Of a DNA stretch of 64,000 bases, positions 37,408-50,505 are shown one piece after another. Under the pieces are notes generated by a model, which worked only from the letters and a program-made list of their open reading frames with translations, had not been told where the DNA came from and searched no databases. Source of the stretch: Inmirania thermothiophila (lineage in GTDB: Bacteria > Pseudomonadota > Gammaproteobacteria > DSM-100275); contig NZ_RJVI01000002.1 of the NCBI RefSeq assembly GCF_003751635.1, forward strand, positions 669,986-733,985. Reading direction: 5' to 3'. The stretch's first letter is position 1, and each line of letters starts with the position of its first letter. The translations under genes were made by a program, and so were the position numbers.

Positions 37408-38080
37408 GGCGGGCTCGCCACCCGGTCGCGAAGGTATACCGGCACCAGCGCCTCGGGGGCCACGCCGCCACCGGCGGCGAGGATGCGCGCCCCCAGCGCC
37501 GCCACGTCGCAGGCATCGGGCAGCGCCTGCGGATCCTGCGCGTGCACGGCGCCGCCGCACACCGCCGCCAGCACCTCGCCCCACACCGCCCAGCCGGGCC
37601 CGGCGCCGAGCCAGCCTGCCCCCGGGGGCGGCGGCACCGCCCGGGGCGGGCCCACCCGTTCGGGGCCGGCCGGCGTCACGCCGCCGTCCCCGCCGACCTC
37701 GAACGCCCCCCAGTAGACCTCGCCCATGCGGGCATCCAGCGCGGCGAGCACCCGCCCGGTGCGATGCCGCCGCGCCGCGCCCCGGGCCAGCGCCGCAAGG
37801 GTGGAGACCGCCGCCACCGGCCGGTCGAGGCCGAAGGCGATCCCCTGCGCCGCCGCCACCGCCACCCGCACGCCGGTGAAGGCGCCCGGCCCGCGGCCCA
37901 CGGCGAGGCCGTCGAGATCGGCCGGCCGCCACCCTGCCTCCGCGAGCAGCGCATCGCAGAGCACGAGCAGGCGGCGGGCGTGCTCGCGCGGCCCCGCCAC
38001 CCGCCGCACCGCCACCTCGCCGTCCTCCCACAGGGCCACCGAGAGGACCTCGGTGGCGCCCTCCAGCGCCAGCAGCCGCA

Positions 38081-38081
<1 letters not shown>
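37404..38081 (-). CDS. tsaB: tRNA t6A biosynthesis protein TsaB
   Basis: The 225-residue ASKHA-fold protein begins MRLLALEGATEVLSVALW and contains VGRGPGAFTGVRVAVAAAQGIAFGL, the TsaB signature, then STLAALARGAA. TsaB works with TsaD and TsaE in N6-threonylcarbamoyladenosine formation at tRNA position 37. It overlaps the helicase stop in an ATGA junction and the following membrane-type gene in a GTGA junction. Confidence 0.93.
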
Positions 38082-39985
<1,904 letters not shown>

Positions 39986-39996
39986 GCCGGCCGGTG

Positions 39997-40503
39997 TCAC
40001 GGCGCCGAGCGGTTGTCCCACACCTCCCCCATGCGCCCGGTCTCGCGCGTCCAGACGAGCTCGCCGATGTTGCGGAAGCGCGCCACCGAGAGCGCCCCCC
40101 GCCGCCGCCGGCCGCTCGCGGCCGCCTCCGCCACCGCCGCCTCGACGTCCGCCCGCGCCGCCTCCCAGATCTCGGTGGGGTGGTAGTCCTCGTCCATGAG
40201 CACCAGCAGCACCGCGTCCCAGTCGTCGCGGCCGAGGCGCAGCTCGCCGATGCGGTGGTCGCGCCGGGCCTCGTTGAGGATGGCGCGGCCCTTGACCTGG
40301 TAGCGCACCCCCGCGCGCTCGCCGGTGCCCTCCGCGTCCCAGCCCGCGCCGGCGGGCCCCGGCTCGAGGCCCAGGAGGCGGACCGCATCGTGCACCGCAA
40401 GCTCGGCGCTGACCCCCGGCAGGGCCCGCCCGGTGGCGCGCCGGTAGTCGGCGGCAAGCCGCCGCGCCTGCTCCATCAGCTCGTCGACCCGATAGACGCC
40501 CAT
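39997..40503 (-). CDS. Conserved hypothetical protein, possible nuclease-like fold
   Basis: The 168-residue soluble protein has no signal peptide. The centre reads GVRYQVKGRAILNEARRDHRIGELRLGRDDWDAVLLVLMDEDYHPTEIWEA; a strand ending in Q-x-K and a later conserved D-W-D region recall restriction-endonuclease-like folds, but the catalytic set is not convincing. It precedes the helicase gene with a near-overlap, so the two may be functionally linked. A -10 TACAAT on the minus strand lies at 40531-40536. Confidence 0.6.
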   Translation of the reverse strand: MGVYRVDELMEQARRLAADYRRATGRALPGVSAELAVHDAVRLLGLEPGPAGAGWDAEGTGERAGVRYQVKGRAILNEARRDHRIGELRLGRDDWDAVLLVLMDEDYHPTEIWEAARADVEAAVAEAAASGRRRRGALSVARFRNIGELVWTRETGRMGEVWDNRSAP

Positions 40504-40530
40504 CACGCCGCCCCGCTCCCGCCCGCCCCG

Positions 40531-40578
40531 ATTGTACCCGACCGCGGCGCGACCGCCGCCGCCGCGCCGTGGTATGTT
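40531..40578. promoter_or_regulatory. Divergent promoter region
   Basis: Minus strand: TACAAT (40531-40536 read in reverse), about 28 nt before the start of the 168-residue protein. Plus strand: TATGTT (40573-40578) preceded by TG-G, an extended -10, lying only 8 nt before the ATG of the kinase/ATPase fusion. The same string GTGGTATGTTT recurs before the NUDIX gene at 50489-50499. Confidence 0.55.
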
Positions 40579-40586
40579 TGCGCCCC

Positions 40587-42149
40587 ATGCAGGAGAGACC
40601 CCCACTCGTCGAGGCCCTGCTGCGGCCGCAGACCTACGGCGGCGGCGTCGACCGCGTGGAGCTGGTGGAGACCCACATCTCCTGGGTCTTCCTCGCCGGC
40701 GACCGCGCCTACAAGGTCAAGAAGCCGGTGGATCTCGGCTTCCTCGACTTCACGACCTTGGAGCGCCGCCGCCGCTTCTGCGAGGAGGAGCTGCGCCTCA
40801 ACCGCCGCCTCGCCCCGGAGCTCTACCTGGCGGTGATCCCCATCACCGGCACGCCGCAGGCCCCGCGCCTCGGCGGCGAGGGGACGCCCATCGAGTACGC
40901 CCTCGTGATGCGGCGCTTCGACCAGGAGGCGCTCCTCGACCGGCTGCTCGCCCGCGGCGCCCTCGCGCCCGCGGAGCTGGAGCAGGCGGCGGCCGACATC
41001 GCGCGCTTCCACGCGCGGGCGGCGGTGGCGGATCCCGCCTCCCGCTTCGGCCGCCCGGAGACGGTCCACGCCCCGGTCCGCGACAACTTCGCCCACATGC
41101 GACGGCTGAGCCAGGCGGCGGCGGTGCGCCAGCGCCTCGACCGCCTGGAGGCCTGGGCCGAGGACGCCTACGCGCGCCTTGCGCCGGTGATGGAGGCGCG
41201 GCGGCGGGACGGGCGTGTGCGCGAGTGCCACGGCGACATCCACCTCGGCAACATGGCGCGGGTGGACGGGCGGGTGCGGGTCTTCGACGCCATCGAGTTC
41301 AACGACGACTTCCGCTGGATCGACACCGCCTCCGACCTCGCCTTCCCGGTCATGGATCTGCACGACCGCGGGCGCCCCGACCTCGCCACCGTCTTCCTCG
41401 ACGCCTACCTGGAGGCGGGCGGGGACTGGGAGGCGCTGCGGCTGCTGCGCTACTACATGGCCTACCGGGCCAACGTCCGCGCCAAGGTGACCCTCATCCG
41501 CGCTGCCCAGGCCCCGGCGGAGGCCGCCGCCCTCGAGGAGCGGGCCGTGGCCTATCTCGACCTCGCCGACGCCCTCGCGCGGGGCCGCAGGCCCGCCCTC
41601 GTCCTCTGCTGCGGCCCCTCCGGCGCCGGCAAGAGCCACTGGGCGCGACGGCTGGCGCCCGCCCTGGGGGCGGTGCGGGTGCGCTCCGACGTCGAGCGCA
41701 AGCGCCTCTTCGGCCTCGCCCCCACGGAGCGCGCGGCGGCGGCCCCGGGCGAGGGGATCTACACCCCGGAGGCGAGCCGGCGCACCTACGCCCGCCTCGC
41801 CGAGATCGCCGCCATGGGCCTGGAGGCGCGCTTCCCCGTGGTGGTGGACGCCGCGGCGCTGTCGCGCGCGCAGCGGGCGGGGCTGCGGGAGGTGGCCGCG
41901 GCCGCCGGCTGCCCCTTCGTGATCCTCGCCTTCCACGCCCCGCCCGAGGTCCTGCGCAGCCGCGTCGCGCGGCGCGCCCGCTCGGGCCACGACGCCTCCG
42001 ACGCCGACCTGGAGGTGCTGGCGGCGCAGCTGCGCACCCTCGAGCCGCCCCACGCCGACGAGGCCGACCGCGTCATCGACCTCGACGGCCACCGCGCGGT
42101 GGACGTGGCCGCCCTCGCCGCCGCGGTGGAGGAGCTCACCCGCGGCTGA
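40587..42149 (+). CDS. Kinase/ATPase fusion: aminoglycoside-phosphotransferase-like plus P-loop domain
   Basis: The protein has 520 residues. The N-terminal ~330 residues resemble an aminoglycoside/choline kinase-like domain, with KVKKPVDLGFLDF (ATP-binding Lys) and the catalytic loop ECHGDIHLGNM near residue 214, then FDAIEFNDD. The C-terminal domain has Walker A CGPSGAGKS near 342-350, RSDVERKR and a zeta-toxin/AAA_33-like arrangement. This two-domain architecture is widespread in proteobacteria; the substrate is unknown. The mRNA would be almost leaderless. The last 14 bases overlap the convergent LOG-family gene. Confidence 0.85.
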   Translation: MQERPPLVEALLRPQTYGGGVDRVELVETHISWVFLAGDRAYKVKKPVDLGFLDFTTLERRRRFCEEELRLNRRLAPELYLAVIPITGTPQAPRLGGEGTPIEYALVMRRFDQEALLDRLLARGALAPAELEQAAADIARFHARAAVADPASRFGRPETVHAPVRDNFAHMRRLSQAAAVRQRLDRLEAWAEDAYARLAPVMEARRRDGRVRECHGDIHLGNMARVDGRVRVFDAIEFNDDFRWIDTASDLAFPVMDLHDRGRPDLATVFLDAYLEAGGDWEALRLLRYYMAYRANVRAKVTLIRAAQAPAEAAALEERAVAYLDLADALARGRRPALVLCCGPSGAGKSHWARRLAPALGAVRVRSDVERKRLFGLAPTERAAAAPGEGIYTPEASRRTYARLAEIAAMGLEARFPVVVDAAALSRAQRAGLREVAAAAGCPFVILAFHAPPEVLRSRVARRARSGHDASDADLEVLAAQLRTLEPPHADEADRVIDLDGHRAVDVAALAAAVEELTRG

Positions 42150-42837
42150 CCTTCCCGGCCAGGGGCGGCAGCGGACGGCGCCGGTCGCCCCGCCCGCGCC
42201 GGCTCGCCGCGCCGTGGTGCTCCACCAGGCGGGCCACCACCGCGTCCGGGTCGTCCATGACCTCCACCAGGTCCAGGTCGCGGGCGTCGATGCAGCCGAG
42301 CGCCAGCACCCGCCCGCGCAGCCACCCCAGCAGCCCGTCCCAATAGTCGGCGCCGTAGAGGACGATGGGGAAGCGGCGGATCTTACCCGTCTGCACCAGG
42401 GTGAGGGCCTCGAAGAGCTCGTCGAGGGTGCCGAAGCCGCCCGGAAAGATGACGAAGCCCAGGGCGTACTTCACGAACATGAGCTTGCGCACGAAGAAGT
42501 AGCGGAACTGCAGGCGCACGTCCTGGTAGGGATTGGGCCGCTGCTCGTGGGGCAGCTCGATGTTGAGCCCCACCGAGCGGGCGCCGTGGCCGTAGCAGCC
42601 GCGGTTGGCCGCCTCCATGATCCCGGGCCCGCCGCCGGTGATGACGGCGAAGCCGTGGCGGGCGAGCCCCTCGGCCACGCGCACGGCGGCCTCGTAGTAG
42701 GGCGAGCCCTCGGGGAGGCGGGCGCCGCCGAAGATGGTGACCGCCGGCCCCAGGCCGCTGAGGGTCTCGATCCCGTCCACCAGCTCCGCCTGGATGCGGA
42801 AGATGCGCCAGGTCTCCGAGGTGCGAAGGTCCTCCAC
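42136..42837 (-). CDS. LOG-family (TIGR00730-type) nucleotide phosphoribohydrolase
   Basis: The 233-residue Rossmann-fold protein has the LOG motifs [13 protein letters not shown] near 68-80 and PGGFGTLDE near 129-137. The family cleaves ribose 5-phosphate from nucleoside monophosphates (cytokinin-activating LOG or AMP nucleosidase-like). It starts at GTG with GGAGGG upstream. The C-terminus is Arg/Pro-rich and extends past the family core. Confidence 0.88.
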   Translation of the reverse strand: MEDLRTSETWRIFRIQAELVDGIETLSGLGPAVTIFGGARLPEGSPYYEAAVRVAEGLARHGFAVITGGGPGIMEAANRGCYGHGARSVGLNIELPHEQRPNPYQDVRLQFRYFFVRKLMFVKYALGFVIFPGGFGTLDELFEALTLVQTGKIRRFPIVLYGADYWDGLLGWLRGRVLALGCIDARDLDLVEVMDDPDAVVARLVEHHGAASRRGRGDRRRPLPPLAGKVSRG

Positions 42838-42904
42838 GGCGACGTTCCCTCCGGTGCGGCAAAGGGCGCCTTATACCGCCCGGGGGCCGCGGGGGACAAG
42901 CCGC

Positions 42905-44347
42905 TCAGGCGGCGAGGCTGCGCGCGAAGGCGTCCAGTTCGGGGGCGGCGGCGAGCAGGCGCGCCGCCTGCTCGAGGACCTGGGCCCGCTCGAGCCCGAG
43001 GGCCGTGAGCACCGCCGGGGGCGGCTCCTGGTCGGCGGCGTCGCCGATCCCCTCCCGGCGCAGGGCCGAGGCGGCGGCGAGGACGAGATTGGCCGCCACC
43101 GCGTGCTCGCCCCGATAGCCCTCGTTGTGATGCTCCCGCGCCGCCACCACCACCTCCTCCGGCAACCCCCACTGGGCGAGCAGGCGCGCCCCGAGACGGG
43201 CGTGGGCGAGCTCGTGCGAGGCCGCATCCTCGCCGATGCCGAGCACCTCCCGCTCGAGGACCGGCAGCGGCACCTCGGGACGCGCCTGCATCATGCGGTG
43301 GATGAGGAAGTACTCCGGGCGCAGGAGCTCGCTCCAGACCAGGATGCCGAAGTTGTGCAGCAGCCCCGCGAGGTAGGCGAGCCCCGGAAGCAACCGGATC
43401 TTGGCCGGCAGCAGCGGCGCGAGAAGCTGGCACAGCCCCGCGGTGTAGACCGCCCCGCGCCACAGGGCGGCGAGCCCGAGCGGCCCCTCCCGCGGCGCCC
43501 GCAGGGTCCGGCCGAGGGCGAGGCCGAGGGCCAGCGAGAGCACGAAGTCGAAGCCGAGCACCCGGGCCACCGCGTCGTGCACGGTCTCGATGCGGCCGCG
43601 GTAGCCGTAGAGGGGCGAGCGGGCGTAGCGCATCACCTGCGCGGCGAGGCTCGGATCGAGCTCCACCACCGCGGCGAGATCCCGGGCGTTGGCCTTGGGA
43701 TCGCGGCGCAGCGCCAGCAGCCGCGCCCCCATCTCGGGCATCGCCGGCAGCTCGCGCACCCGGGCGAGCAGGGCCGCGACCCGCCGCTCCGGCCGCAAGT
43801 CGGCGACCTCGGCGACCCGCTGGCCCGGCTGAGCCTGCGCGATCCGCCGGAAGATCCGCGGCGGCCAGGCGAAGCGCAGCACCTGCGCCTCGGCCGTCAG
43901 CCGCGCGAAGTCGGGTCCGCTCACCGCGATCACCACACCGCGCCGCCCGCCCTCGAGGAAGACCTCCTCCTCGCCCTGCAGCGAGCTCTCGACCAGCAGG
44001 GGCAGCCCGTAGGGCGCACCCAGGGTCGGCACCACGCCGGGATCGCAGTCGCCGAAGCGCGCCGAGGCCAGACCCGCCGGCACCGGCGAGAGCCAGCGGC
44101 CGAGCCGCGTCTGCAGGACGTGGAAATCGATCAGGTACTGCACCGGGAGGAGCGCCAGCAGCCAGCCCGCGCGGTCCGCCAGCACCACCGCCCGCACCGC
44201 CCGCTCCGCCGGCACGCGCCCCGCCTCGGCCAGCGCGGCCAGACCCGCCCCACCGCGGGCGACCACCCGGTAGGCGACGTCGCGGCGGTCGAGCTCCGCC
44301 TGCACCGCCGGGGCCAGGTACTGCGGCGGCGTGCCTGCGGCCACCAT
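42905..44347 (-). CDS. YbaK-like deacylase domain fused to HDOD signalling domain
   Basis: The protein has 480 residues. Residues 1-155 resemble the YbaK/ProX aminoacyl-tRNA deacylase fold ([37 protein letters not shown]). Residues about 200-400 are an HDOD domain ([85 protein letters not shown]). HDOD proteins act in signalling without catalysis. Together they suggest a sensor or regulator. GGAGGT immediately precedes ATG, so the GTG one codon downstream could be the true start. Confidence 0.85.
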   Translation of the reverse strand: MVAAGTPPQYLAPAVQAELDRRDVAYRVVARGGAGLAALAEAGRVPAERAVRAVVLADRAGWLLALLPVQYLIDFHVLQTRLGRWLSPVPAGLASARFGDCDPGVVPTLGAPYGLPLLVESSLQGEEEVFLEGGRRGVVIAVSGPDFARLTAEAQVLRFAWPPRIFRRIAQAQPGQRVAEVADLRPERRVAALLARVRELPAMPEMGARLLALRRDPKANARDLAAVVELDPSLAAQVMRYARSPLYGYRGRIETVHDAVARVLGFDFVLSLALGLALGRTLRAPREGPLGLAALWRGAVYTAGLCQLLAPLLPAKIRLLPGLAYLAGLLHNFGILVWSELLRPEYFLIHRMMQARPEVPLPVLEREVLGIGEDAASHELAHARLGARLLAQWGLPEEVVVAAREHHNEGYRGEHAVAANLVLAAASALRREGIGDAADQEPPPAVLTALGLERAQVLEQAARLLAAAPELDAFARSLAA

Positions 44348-44455
44348 ACCTCCCGGTTCCTCCCGCCACGCGCGCAGGCCCGCCCCCGGGGGACCCCGCC
44401 TGCGCTACCATGGCAAGCGTGGTCAAGGGGCGGGCGCTTTGCAAGGGATCCGGCG

Positions 44456-45148
44456 ATGATTCCCTGGCTCGGCACGGGCGGCGGTGTGCGGTTTCCGGAT
44501 GTGGAGCGGGCGCTCGCCGAGCCCAACGGCCTCCTCGCCGCCGGCGGCGACCTCGCGCCGGCCACCCTTCTCGCCGCCTACCGCCGCGGCATCTTCCCCT
44601 GGTACGGTCCCGGCGAACCGATCTTGTGGTGGTCGCCCGACCCGCGCCTGGTGCTCTTCCCGGAGCGGCTGCATCTCGGCCGCAGCCTGCGCAAGCGGCT
44701 GCGCTCGGGGCGCTACCGGGTGAGCCTGGACCGCGACTTCGCCGGCGTCGTCGCCGGCTGCGCCGCCCCCCGGCCGGGCCAGGACGGCACCTGGATCACG
44801 CCCGAGATGGCGCAGGCCTACCGGAGGCTCCACGCCCTCGGCCACGCCCACTCGGTGGAGGTGTGGGAGGACGGCGTCCTCGTGGGCGGTCTCTACGGCG
44901 TCGCCATCGGCCGCGTCTTCTTCGGCGAGTCCATGTTCAGCCGCCGGCCGGACGCGTCCAAGGTGGCGCTGGCCTGCCTCGCCGCGCGGCTGCACCGCTG
45001 CGGCTTCCCCGTCATCGACTGCCAGGTGGCCTCGGCGCACCTGCTGCGGCTCGGCGCCGAGCCGCTCCCGCGGCGCGCCTTCACGGCCCTGCTCGAGCGC
45101 TTCTGCGCGCTGCCGGCCCCCGCGGACACCTGGGAGGCCCTGCCGTGA
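44456..45148 (+). CDS. aat: Leucyl/phenylalanyl-tRNA-protein transferase
   Basis: The 230-residue enzyme adds Leu or Phe to N-terminal Arg or Lys of proteins, making N-degrons for ClpS/ClpA. Family landmarks are [45 protein letters not shown], and [25 protein letters not shown]. It overlaps bpt in a GTGA junction, and clpA and clpS lie 1.1 kb downstream. Confidence 0.95.
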   Translation: MIPWLGTGGGVRFPDVERALAEPNGLLAAGGDLAPATLLAAYRRGIFPWYGPGEPILWWSPDPRLVLFPERLHLGRSLRKRLRSGRYRVSLDRDFAGVVAGCAAPRPGQDGTWITPEMAQAYRRLHALGHAHSVEVWEDGVLVGGLYGVAIGRVFFGESMFSRRPDASKVALACLAARLHRCGFPVIDCQVASAHLLRLGAEPLPRRAFTALLERFCALPAPADTWEALP

Positions 45149-45897
45149 CCGGCCCCGCCGAGCTCGCGGCCCTGCTGCCCGCGCCGCTCTTCCTCTCCGG
45201 CCCGCAGCCCTGCGGCTACCTGCCGGATCGCAAGGCCACGCACCTCTTCACCGACCCGGGCCCGGGGCTGGAGCCTGCGCGCTACGGGCGGCTGCTCGCC
45301 CTCGGCTTCCGCCGCAGCGGCGCCTTCCTCTACCGCCCGCACTGCTTCGGCTGCGACGCCTGCGTCCCGGTGCGGGTCCCGGCCGGGACCTTCCGCCCGC
45401 GCCGCTGGGCGCGGCGCACCCTCGAGCGCAACCGCGACCTGCAGCGCACCCTCGGCCCTGCGGCCGCGGACGCCGAGCACCTCGATCTCTACAACCGCTA
45501 CCTGGCCTGGCGCCATCCCGGCGGCACCATGGCCTGCGCCGATGCCGCCGAGTACCGCGAGCTCCTGCTCGCCCCCTGGGCCGAGACCGTGGAGCTGGCC
45601 TTCCGCCTCGCGGGGCGTCTCGTCGCCGTGGCGGTGACCGACCGCACCGCCGACGCCCTCTCCGCCGTCTACACCTACTACGACCCGGCGCTGGCGCCGC
45701 GCGGCCTCGGCACCCTCGCCATCCTGGAACAGCTTCGCCTCGCCCGCGAGCAGGGCCTGCCCTGGGTCTATCTCGGCTACTGGATCGAGGGCCACGCCAA
45801 GATGGGCTACAAGGCGCGCTTCCGGCCCCTCGAGCGGCTCGGGCCCGGCGGCTGGGTTCCGCTCGCGCCCGACCGAGGCGGCGACGGGCCGCGCTGA
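45145..45897 (+). CDS. bpt: Arginyl/leucyl-tRNA-protein transferase Bpt
   Basis: The 250-residue ATE-type transferase has [53 protein letters not shown] and [21 protein letters not shown]. Bacterial Bpt adds Leu to N-terminal Asp/Glu, again feeding ClpS. GTG start inside the aat stop. Together aat-bpt and clpS-clpA form the whole N-end-rule branch in 5 kb. Confidence 0.95.
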   Translation: MTGPAELAALLPAPLFLSGPQPCGYLPDRKATHLFTDPGPGLEPARYGRLLALGFRRSGAFLYRPHCFGCDACVPVRVPAGTFRPRRWARRTLERNRDLQRTLGPAAADAEHLDLYNRYLAWRHPGGTMACADAAEYRELLLAPWAETVELAFRLAGRLVAVAVTDRTADALSAVYTYYDPALAPRGLGTLAILEQLRLAREQGLPWVYLGYWIEGHAKMGYKARFRPLERLGPGGWVPLAPDRGGDGPR

Positions 45898-45908
45898 GCC
45901 CGCCGCCC

Positions 45909-45945
45909 TTGGCTGCCTCCGCCGGCGCAACCTATAATGCGCGCC
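45909..45945 (+). promoter_or_regulatory. infA promoter
   Basis: TTGGCT (45909-45914), 18-nt spacer, TATAAT (45933-45938) followed by GCGCGCC. The 13-mer TATAATGCGCGCC (45933-45945) is identical to that of the candidate small RNA at 15498-15510. Confidence 0.75.
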
Positions 45946-45971
45946 TTGCCGGCGCAGCCGACGGAGGAGGC

Positions 45972-46190
45972 ATGCCGAAGGAGGATCACATCGAGCTCGA
46001 GGGCGAGGTCATCGAGACCCTGCCCAACACCATGTTCCGCGTCCGCCTCGACAACGGCCACGTGGTCACGGCCCACATCTCGGGCAAGATGCGCAAGCAC
46101 TACATCCGCATCCTGACCGGCGACCGCGTGGTGGTGCAGCTCACCCCCTACGACCTCACCAAGGGCCGCATCGTCTACCGCCTGCGCTGA
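45972..46190 (+). CDS. infA: Translation initiation factor IF-1
   Basis: The 72-residue S1/OB-fold protein starts [23 protein letters not shown] and ends [12 protein letters not shown], as in all IF-1. It binds the 30S A site during initiation. GGAGGAGG precedes the ATG. It stands alone under its own promoter and is convergent with clpA. Confidence 0.97.
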   Translation: MPKEDHIELEGEVIETLPNTMFRVRLDNGHVVTAHISGKMRKHYIRILTGDRVVVQLTPYDLTKGRIVYRLR

Positions 46191-46235
46191 GCGCGCGCCG
46201 GCACCGGCGTCCGCGCCGCGGCGGCGGCGGGCGTG

Positions 46236-48494
46236 TCAGTGCACGTCCGCCGCGGCACCCTCGATCTCGAAGCCGAGCCCCTCGCCCTCGACCCGCACCC
46301 GCACATGACCGCCGTCGCTCAGGCGGCCGAAGAGCAGCTCCTCGGCGAGCGGCCTCTTGATGTGCTCCTGGATGACGCGGGCCATGGGCCGGGCACCCAT
46401 CTTCTCGTCGAAGCCGTGCTCGGCGAGCCACGCCCGCGCCGCCTCGTCCACCTCGATGGTGACCCCCTTCTCCTGGAGCTGGGCCTCGAGCTCGAAGAGG
46501 AACTTGTCCACCACCCGCGCCACGTGCTCCCGGCCGAGGGGCCGGAACTGGACGATGGCGTCGAGGCGGTTGCGGAACTCGGGGGTGAAGAGGCGGCGGA
46601 TCGCCTCCATGCCGTCGGTACTGTGGTCCTGCTCGGCGAAGCCGATGGAGCGGCGGCTCATCTGCTCGGCGCCGGCGTTGGTGGTCATCACCAGGACGAC
46701 GTTGCGGAAGTCGGCCCGGCGCCCGTTGTTGTCGGTGAGGGTGCCGTGGTCCATGACCTGCAGCAGCAGGTTGAAGACGTCCGGGTGCGCCTTCTCGATC
46801 TCGTCGAGCAGCAGCACCGCGTGCGGATGCTTGGTCACCGCCTCCGTGAGCAGCCCGCCCTGGTCGAAGCCCACGTAGCCCGGCGGCGCGCCGATCAGGC
46901 GCGAGACCGTGTGCCGCTCCATGTACTCGGACATGTCGAAGCGGATCAGCTCCACCCCCATGATGCGCGCGAGCTGGCGCGTGACCTCGGTCTTGCCCAC
47001 CCCGGTGGGCCCGGCAAAGAGGAACGAGCCGATGGGGCGGTCCTGGCTGCCGAGGCCCGAGCGGGACATCTTGATGGCGTTGGCCAGGGTCTCGATGGCC
47101 TCGTCCTGGCCGAAGATCACCATCTTGAGATCGCGCTCGAGGTTGCGCAGCAGCTCCTTGTCCGAGGTGGTGACGGTCTTGGCCGGCACGCGCGCGATGC
47201 GCGAGACCACGGTCTCGATCTCGCGCACCCCCACCACCTTGCGCCGGCGCGACGGCGGCAGCAGGTGCTGGCGGGCGCCGGCCTCGTCGATGACGTCGAT
47301 GGCCTTGTCGGGCAGGTGGCGGTCGTTGATGTAGCGGTGGGCGAGCTCGGCCGCCGCGCGCAGGGCCTGGTGGGTGTAGCGCACGCCGTGGTGGGCCTCG
47401 AAGCGCGGCTTCAGGCCCTTGAGGATCTGCACCGTCTCCTCCACCGAGGGCTCGGCGATGTCGATCTTCTGGAAGCGCCGCGCCAGCGCGCGGTCCTTCT
47501 CGAAGATGCCGCGGTACTCCTGGTAGGTGGTGGAGCCGATGCAGCGGATCTCGCCCGAGGCGAGCAGCGGCTTGATGAGATTGGAGGCGTCCATGACCCC
47601 GCCCGAGGCGGCGCCGGCGCCGATCACGGTGTGGATCTCGTCGATGAACAGGATCGCCCCCGGGTCCTTGCGCAGCTGGGCCAGCACCCCCTTGAGGCGC
47701 TTCTCGAAGTCGCCGCGGTACTTGGTGCCGGCCACCAGGCCGCCGAGGTCGAGGGCGTAGATCGTGCTCCCGCGCAGCACCTCCGGGACCTCGCCGTCGA
47801 CGATCATCTTCGCCAGCCCCTCGGCGATGGCGGTCTTGCCGACGCCGGCCTCGCCCACCAGGAGGGGGTTGTTCTTGCGCCGCCGGCAGAGGATCTGGAT
47901 GGTGCGCTCGATCTCGGCGCGGCGCCCGATGAGGGGGTCGATCTTGCCCTGGCGCGCGAGCTCGTTGAGGTTCGTGGCGTACTGCTCCAGCGGCCGCGCC
48001 GCCCCCTCGGAGGCGCCCTCCTCGTCGCCGCCCGGGGTATCCTCCCGATCCTGCTCGCCGTGGACCTTGGAGATGCCGTGGGCGATGTAGTTGACGACGT
48101 CGAGGCGGGTGATGTTCTGGCGGCTGAGGAAGTAGACCGCCTGCGACTTCTGCTCGCTGAAGATGGCCACCAGCACGTTGGCGCCGGTGACCTCCTTCTT
48201 GCCCGAGGACTGGACCTGGAAGACCGCGCGCTGGAGCACCCGCTGGAAGCCCAGGGTCGGCTGGGTCTCGCGCTCGTCGCCGGGGCCGATGAGCGGCGTG
48301 GTCTCCTCCAGGAACTCGGTCAGCTCGCCGCGCAGCCGCTCGATGTCGGCGCCGCAGTGGCGCAGGACGTCGGCCGCCGTGGGGTTGTCGAGCAGCGCCA
48401 GGAGCAGGTGCTCGACCGTGAGGAACTCGTGGCGCTTCTCCCGGGCCTCGCGGAAGGCCCGGTTGAGGGTCAGCTCCAGCTCCTTGCTCAGCAT
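46236..48494 (-). CDS. clpA: ATP-dependent Clp protease ATPase subunit ClpA
   Basis: The 752-residue protein has an N-terminal Clp_N domain that docks ClpS, a first AAA+ module with GEAGVGKTAIAEGL near 215, and a second with GPTGVGKTEVTRQL near 495, then the D2-small C-terminal domain. ClpA unfolds substrates for ClpP. It lies 22 nt after clpS in the same orientation. Confidence 0.97.
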   Translation of the reverse strand: MLSKELELTLNRAFREAREKRHEFLTVEHLLLALLDNPTAADVLRHCGADIERLRGELTEFLEETTPLIGPGDERETQPTLGFQRVLQRAVFQVQSSGKKEVTGANVLVAIFSEQKSQAVYFLSRQNITRLDVVNYIAHGISKVHGEQDREDTPGGDEEGASEGAARPLEQYATNLNELARQGKIDPLIGRRAEIERTIQILCRRRKNNPLLVGEAGVGKTAIAEGLAKMIVDGEVPEVLRGSTIYALDLGGLVAGTKYRGDFEKRLKGVLAQLRKDPGAILFIDEIHTVIGAGAASGGVMDASNLIKPLLASGEIRCIGSTTYQEYRGIFEKDRALARRFQKIDIAEPSVEETVQILKGLKPRFEAHHGVRYTHQALRAAAELAHRYINDRHLPDKAIDVIDEAGARQHLLPPSRRRKVVGVREIETVVSRIARVPAKTVTTSDKELLRNLERDLKMVIFGQDEAIETLANAIKMSRSGLGSQDRPIGSFLFAGPTGVGKTEVTRQLARIMGVELIRFDMSEYMERHTVSRLIGAPPGYVGFDQGGLLTEAVTKHPHAVLLLDEIEKAHPDVFNLLLQVMDHGTLTDNNGRRADFRNVVLVMTTNAGAEQMSRRSIGFAEQDHSTDGMEAIRRLFTPEFRNRLDAIVQFRPLGREHVARVVDKFLFELEAQLQEKGVTIEVDEAARAWLAEHGFDEKMGARPMARVIQEHIKRPLAEELLFGRLSDGGHVRVRVEGEGLGFEIEGAAADVH

Positions 48495-48516
48495 GGTTCT
48501 CGACTCCGGAGGCGGC

Positions 48517-48834
48517 TCACGCCTCCTCCATGGTGCACAGCAACGGGTGCTGGTGGCGGCGCGAGTACTCGTTGACCTGCGCCACCTTGGTCTCGGCGAT
48601 CTCGTAGGTGAAGACGCCGCAGACGCCCTTGCCGCGCGTGTGCACGTGGAGCATCACCTGCGTCGCCTTCTCCCGGCTCATCCCGAAGAACACCTCCAGC
48701 ACGTGGACGACGAAATCCATGGGCGTGAAATCGTCGTTGAGCAGCACCACCTTGTAGAGGGGTGGCCGCTTGAGCTTCGGCTTGGCCTCCTGGACGGCGA
48801 GGCCCTCGTCGCCCTGGTGCTTGCGCCGCTCCAT
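48517..48834 (-). CDS. clpS: Clp protease adaptor ClpS
   Basis: The 105-residue adaptor has [21 protein letters not shown] and the C-terminal [21 protein letters not shown], which form the N-degron pocket and ClpA interface. The ATG at 48834 lies only 8 nt from a TAAAAT -10 box, so the mRNA would be nearly leaderless; an upstream GTG in frame would overlap the promoter. Confidence 0.95.
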   Translation of the reverse strand: MERRKHQGDEGLAVQEAKPKLKRPPLYKVVLLNDDFTPMDFVVHVLEVFFGMSREKATQVMLHVHTRGKGVCGVFTYEIAETKVAQVNEYSRRHQHPLLCTMEEA

Positions 48835-48842
48835 GCCCACCG

Positions 48843-48870
48843 ATTTTAGCCCAACCGGGTTCCCGCCCAA
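48843..48870 (-). promoter_or_regulatory. clpS promoter
   Basis: On the minus strand TTGGGC (48865-48870), 16-nt spacer and TAAAAT (48843-48848). The predicted start point falls within 2-3 nt of the ClpS start codon. Confidence 0.6.
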
Positions 48871-49068
48871 CCCTCCGGGCGGGGCGGGTTCCCTCGCCAT
48901 TGGACCGCCGCAGGGGCGGAAAGTTGACGCGCCCGGCGCGGCCGGGGCCGGCGCCGGTTCCGGCCGGGGTGGGAGAAGGCGCGCGAAACGAGCCGAGGAT
49001 CGGCCGCGCGGTGGGGAACGAAGGGACGGACCGGCGGCGAAACGGGTGGAGGGGTGGATACGCATCCG

Positions 49069-49100
49069 CCCGAGGGGGCGCCGCCCGGCGCCCCCTCGGG
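49069..49100 (-). terminator. Strong hairpin downstream of icd
   Basis: CCCGAGGGGGCGCC (49069-49082), loop GCCC, GGCGCCCCCTCGGG (49087-49100): a perfect 14-bp stem 15 nt past the icd stop. There is no T-run on the minus strand. It probably ends icd transcription before clpS. Confidence 0.6.
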
Positions 49101-49114
49101 CCCGCCGCCGGGGC

Positions 49115-50371
<1,257 letters not shown>

Positions 50372-50409
50372 CGCTGCTCTCCGAAGTGGCCCAAAACCGG
50401 AAGGCCGCG

Positions 50410-50437
50410 ATTGTATCACCGGCCCGCCCATCAGCAA
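50410..50437 (-). promoter_or_regulatory. icd promoter
   Basis: Minus strand TTGCTG (50432-50437), 16-nt spacer, TACAAT (50410-50415) preceded by TGA, an extended -10. Confidence 0.65.
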
Positions 50438-50488
50438 ACGTTATATGGGCATAATCCCGCAGTGGCGCCACGCCTCCCCGCGGCCGCT

Positions 50489-50499
50489 GTGGTATGTTT
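50489..50499 (+). promoter_or_regulatory. Near-leaderless promoter of the NUDIX-mnmA-hflD operon
   Basis: GTGGTATGTTT contains TATGTT (50493-50498) with extended TG-G. The ATG of the NUDIX gene is 7 nt downstream. The same 11-mer precedes the kinase/ATPase fusion. Confidence 0.55.
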
Positions 50500-50505
50500 C
50501 GCGCC

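Noticed and set aside
46191-46235. GC-rich dyad between infA and clpA as a bidirectional terminator
   Set aside because: Stems are short and no T-run occurs on either strand.
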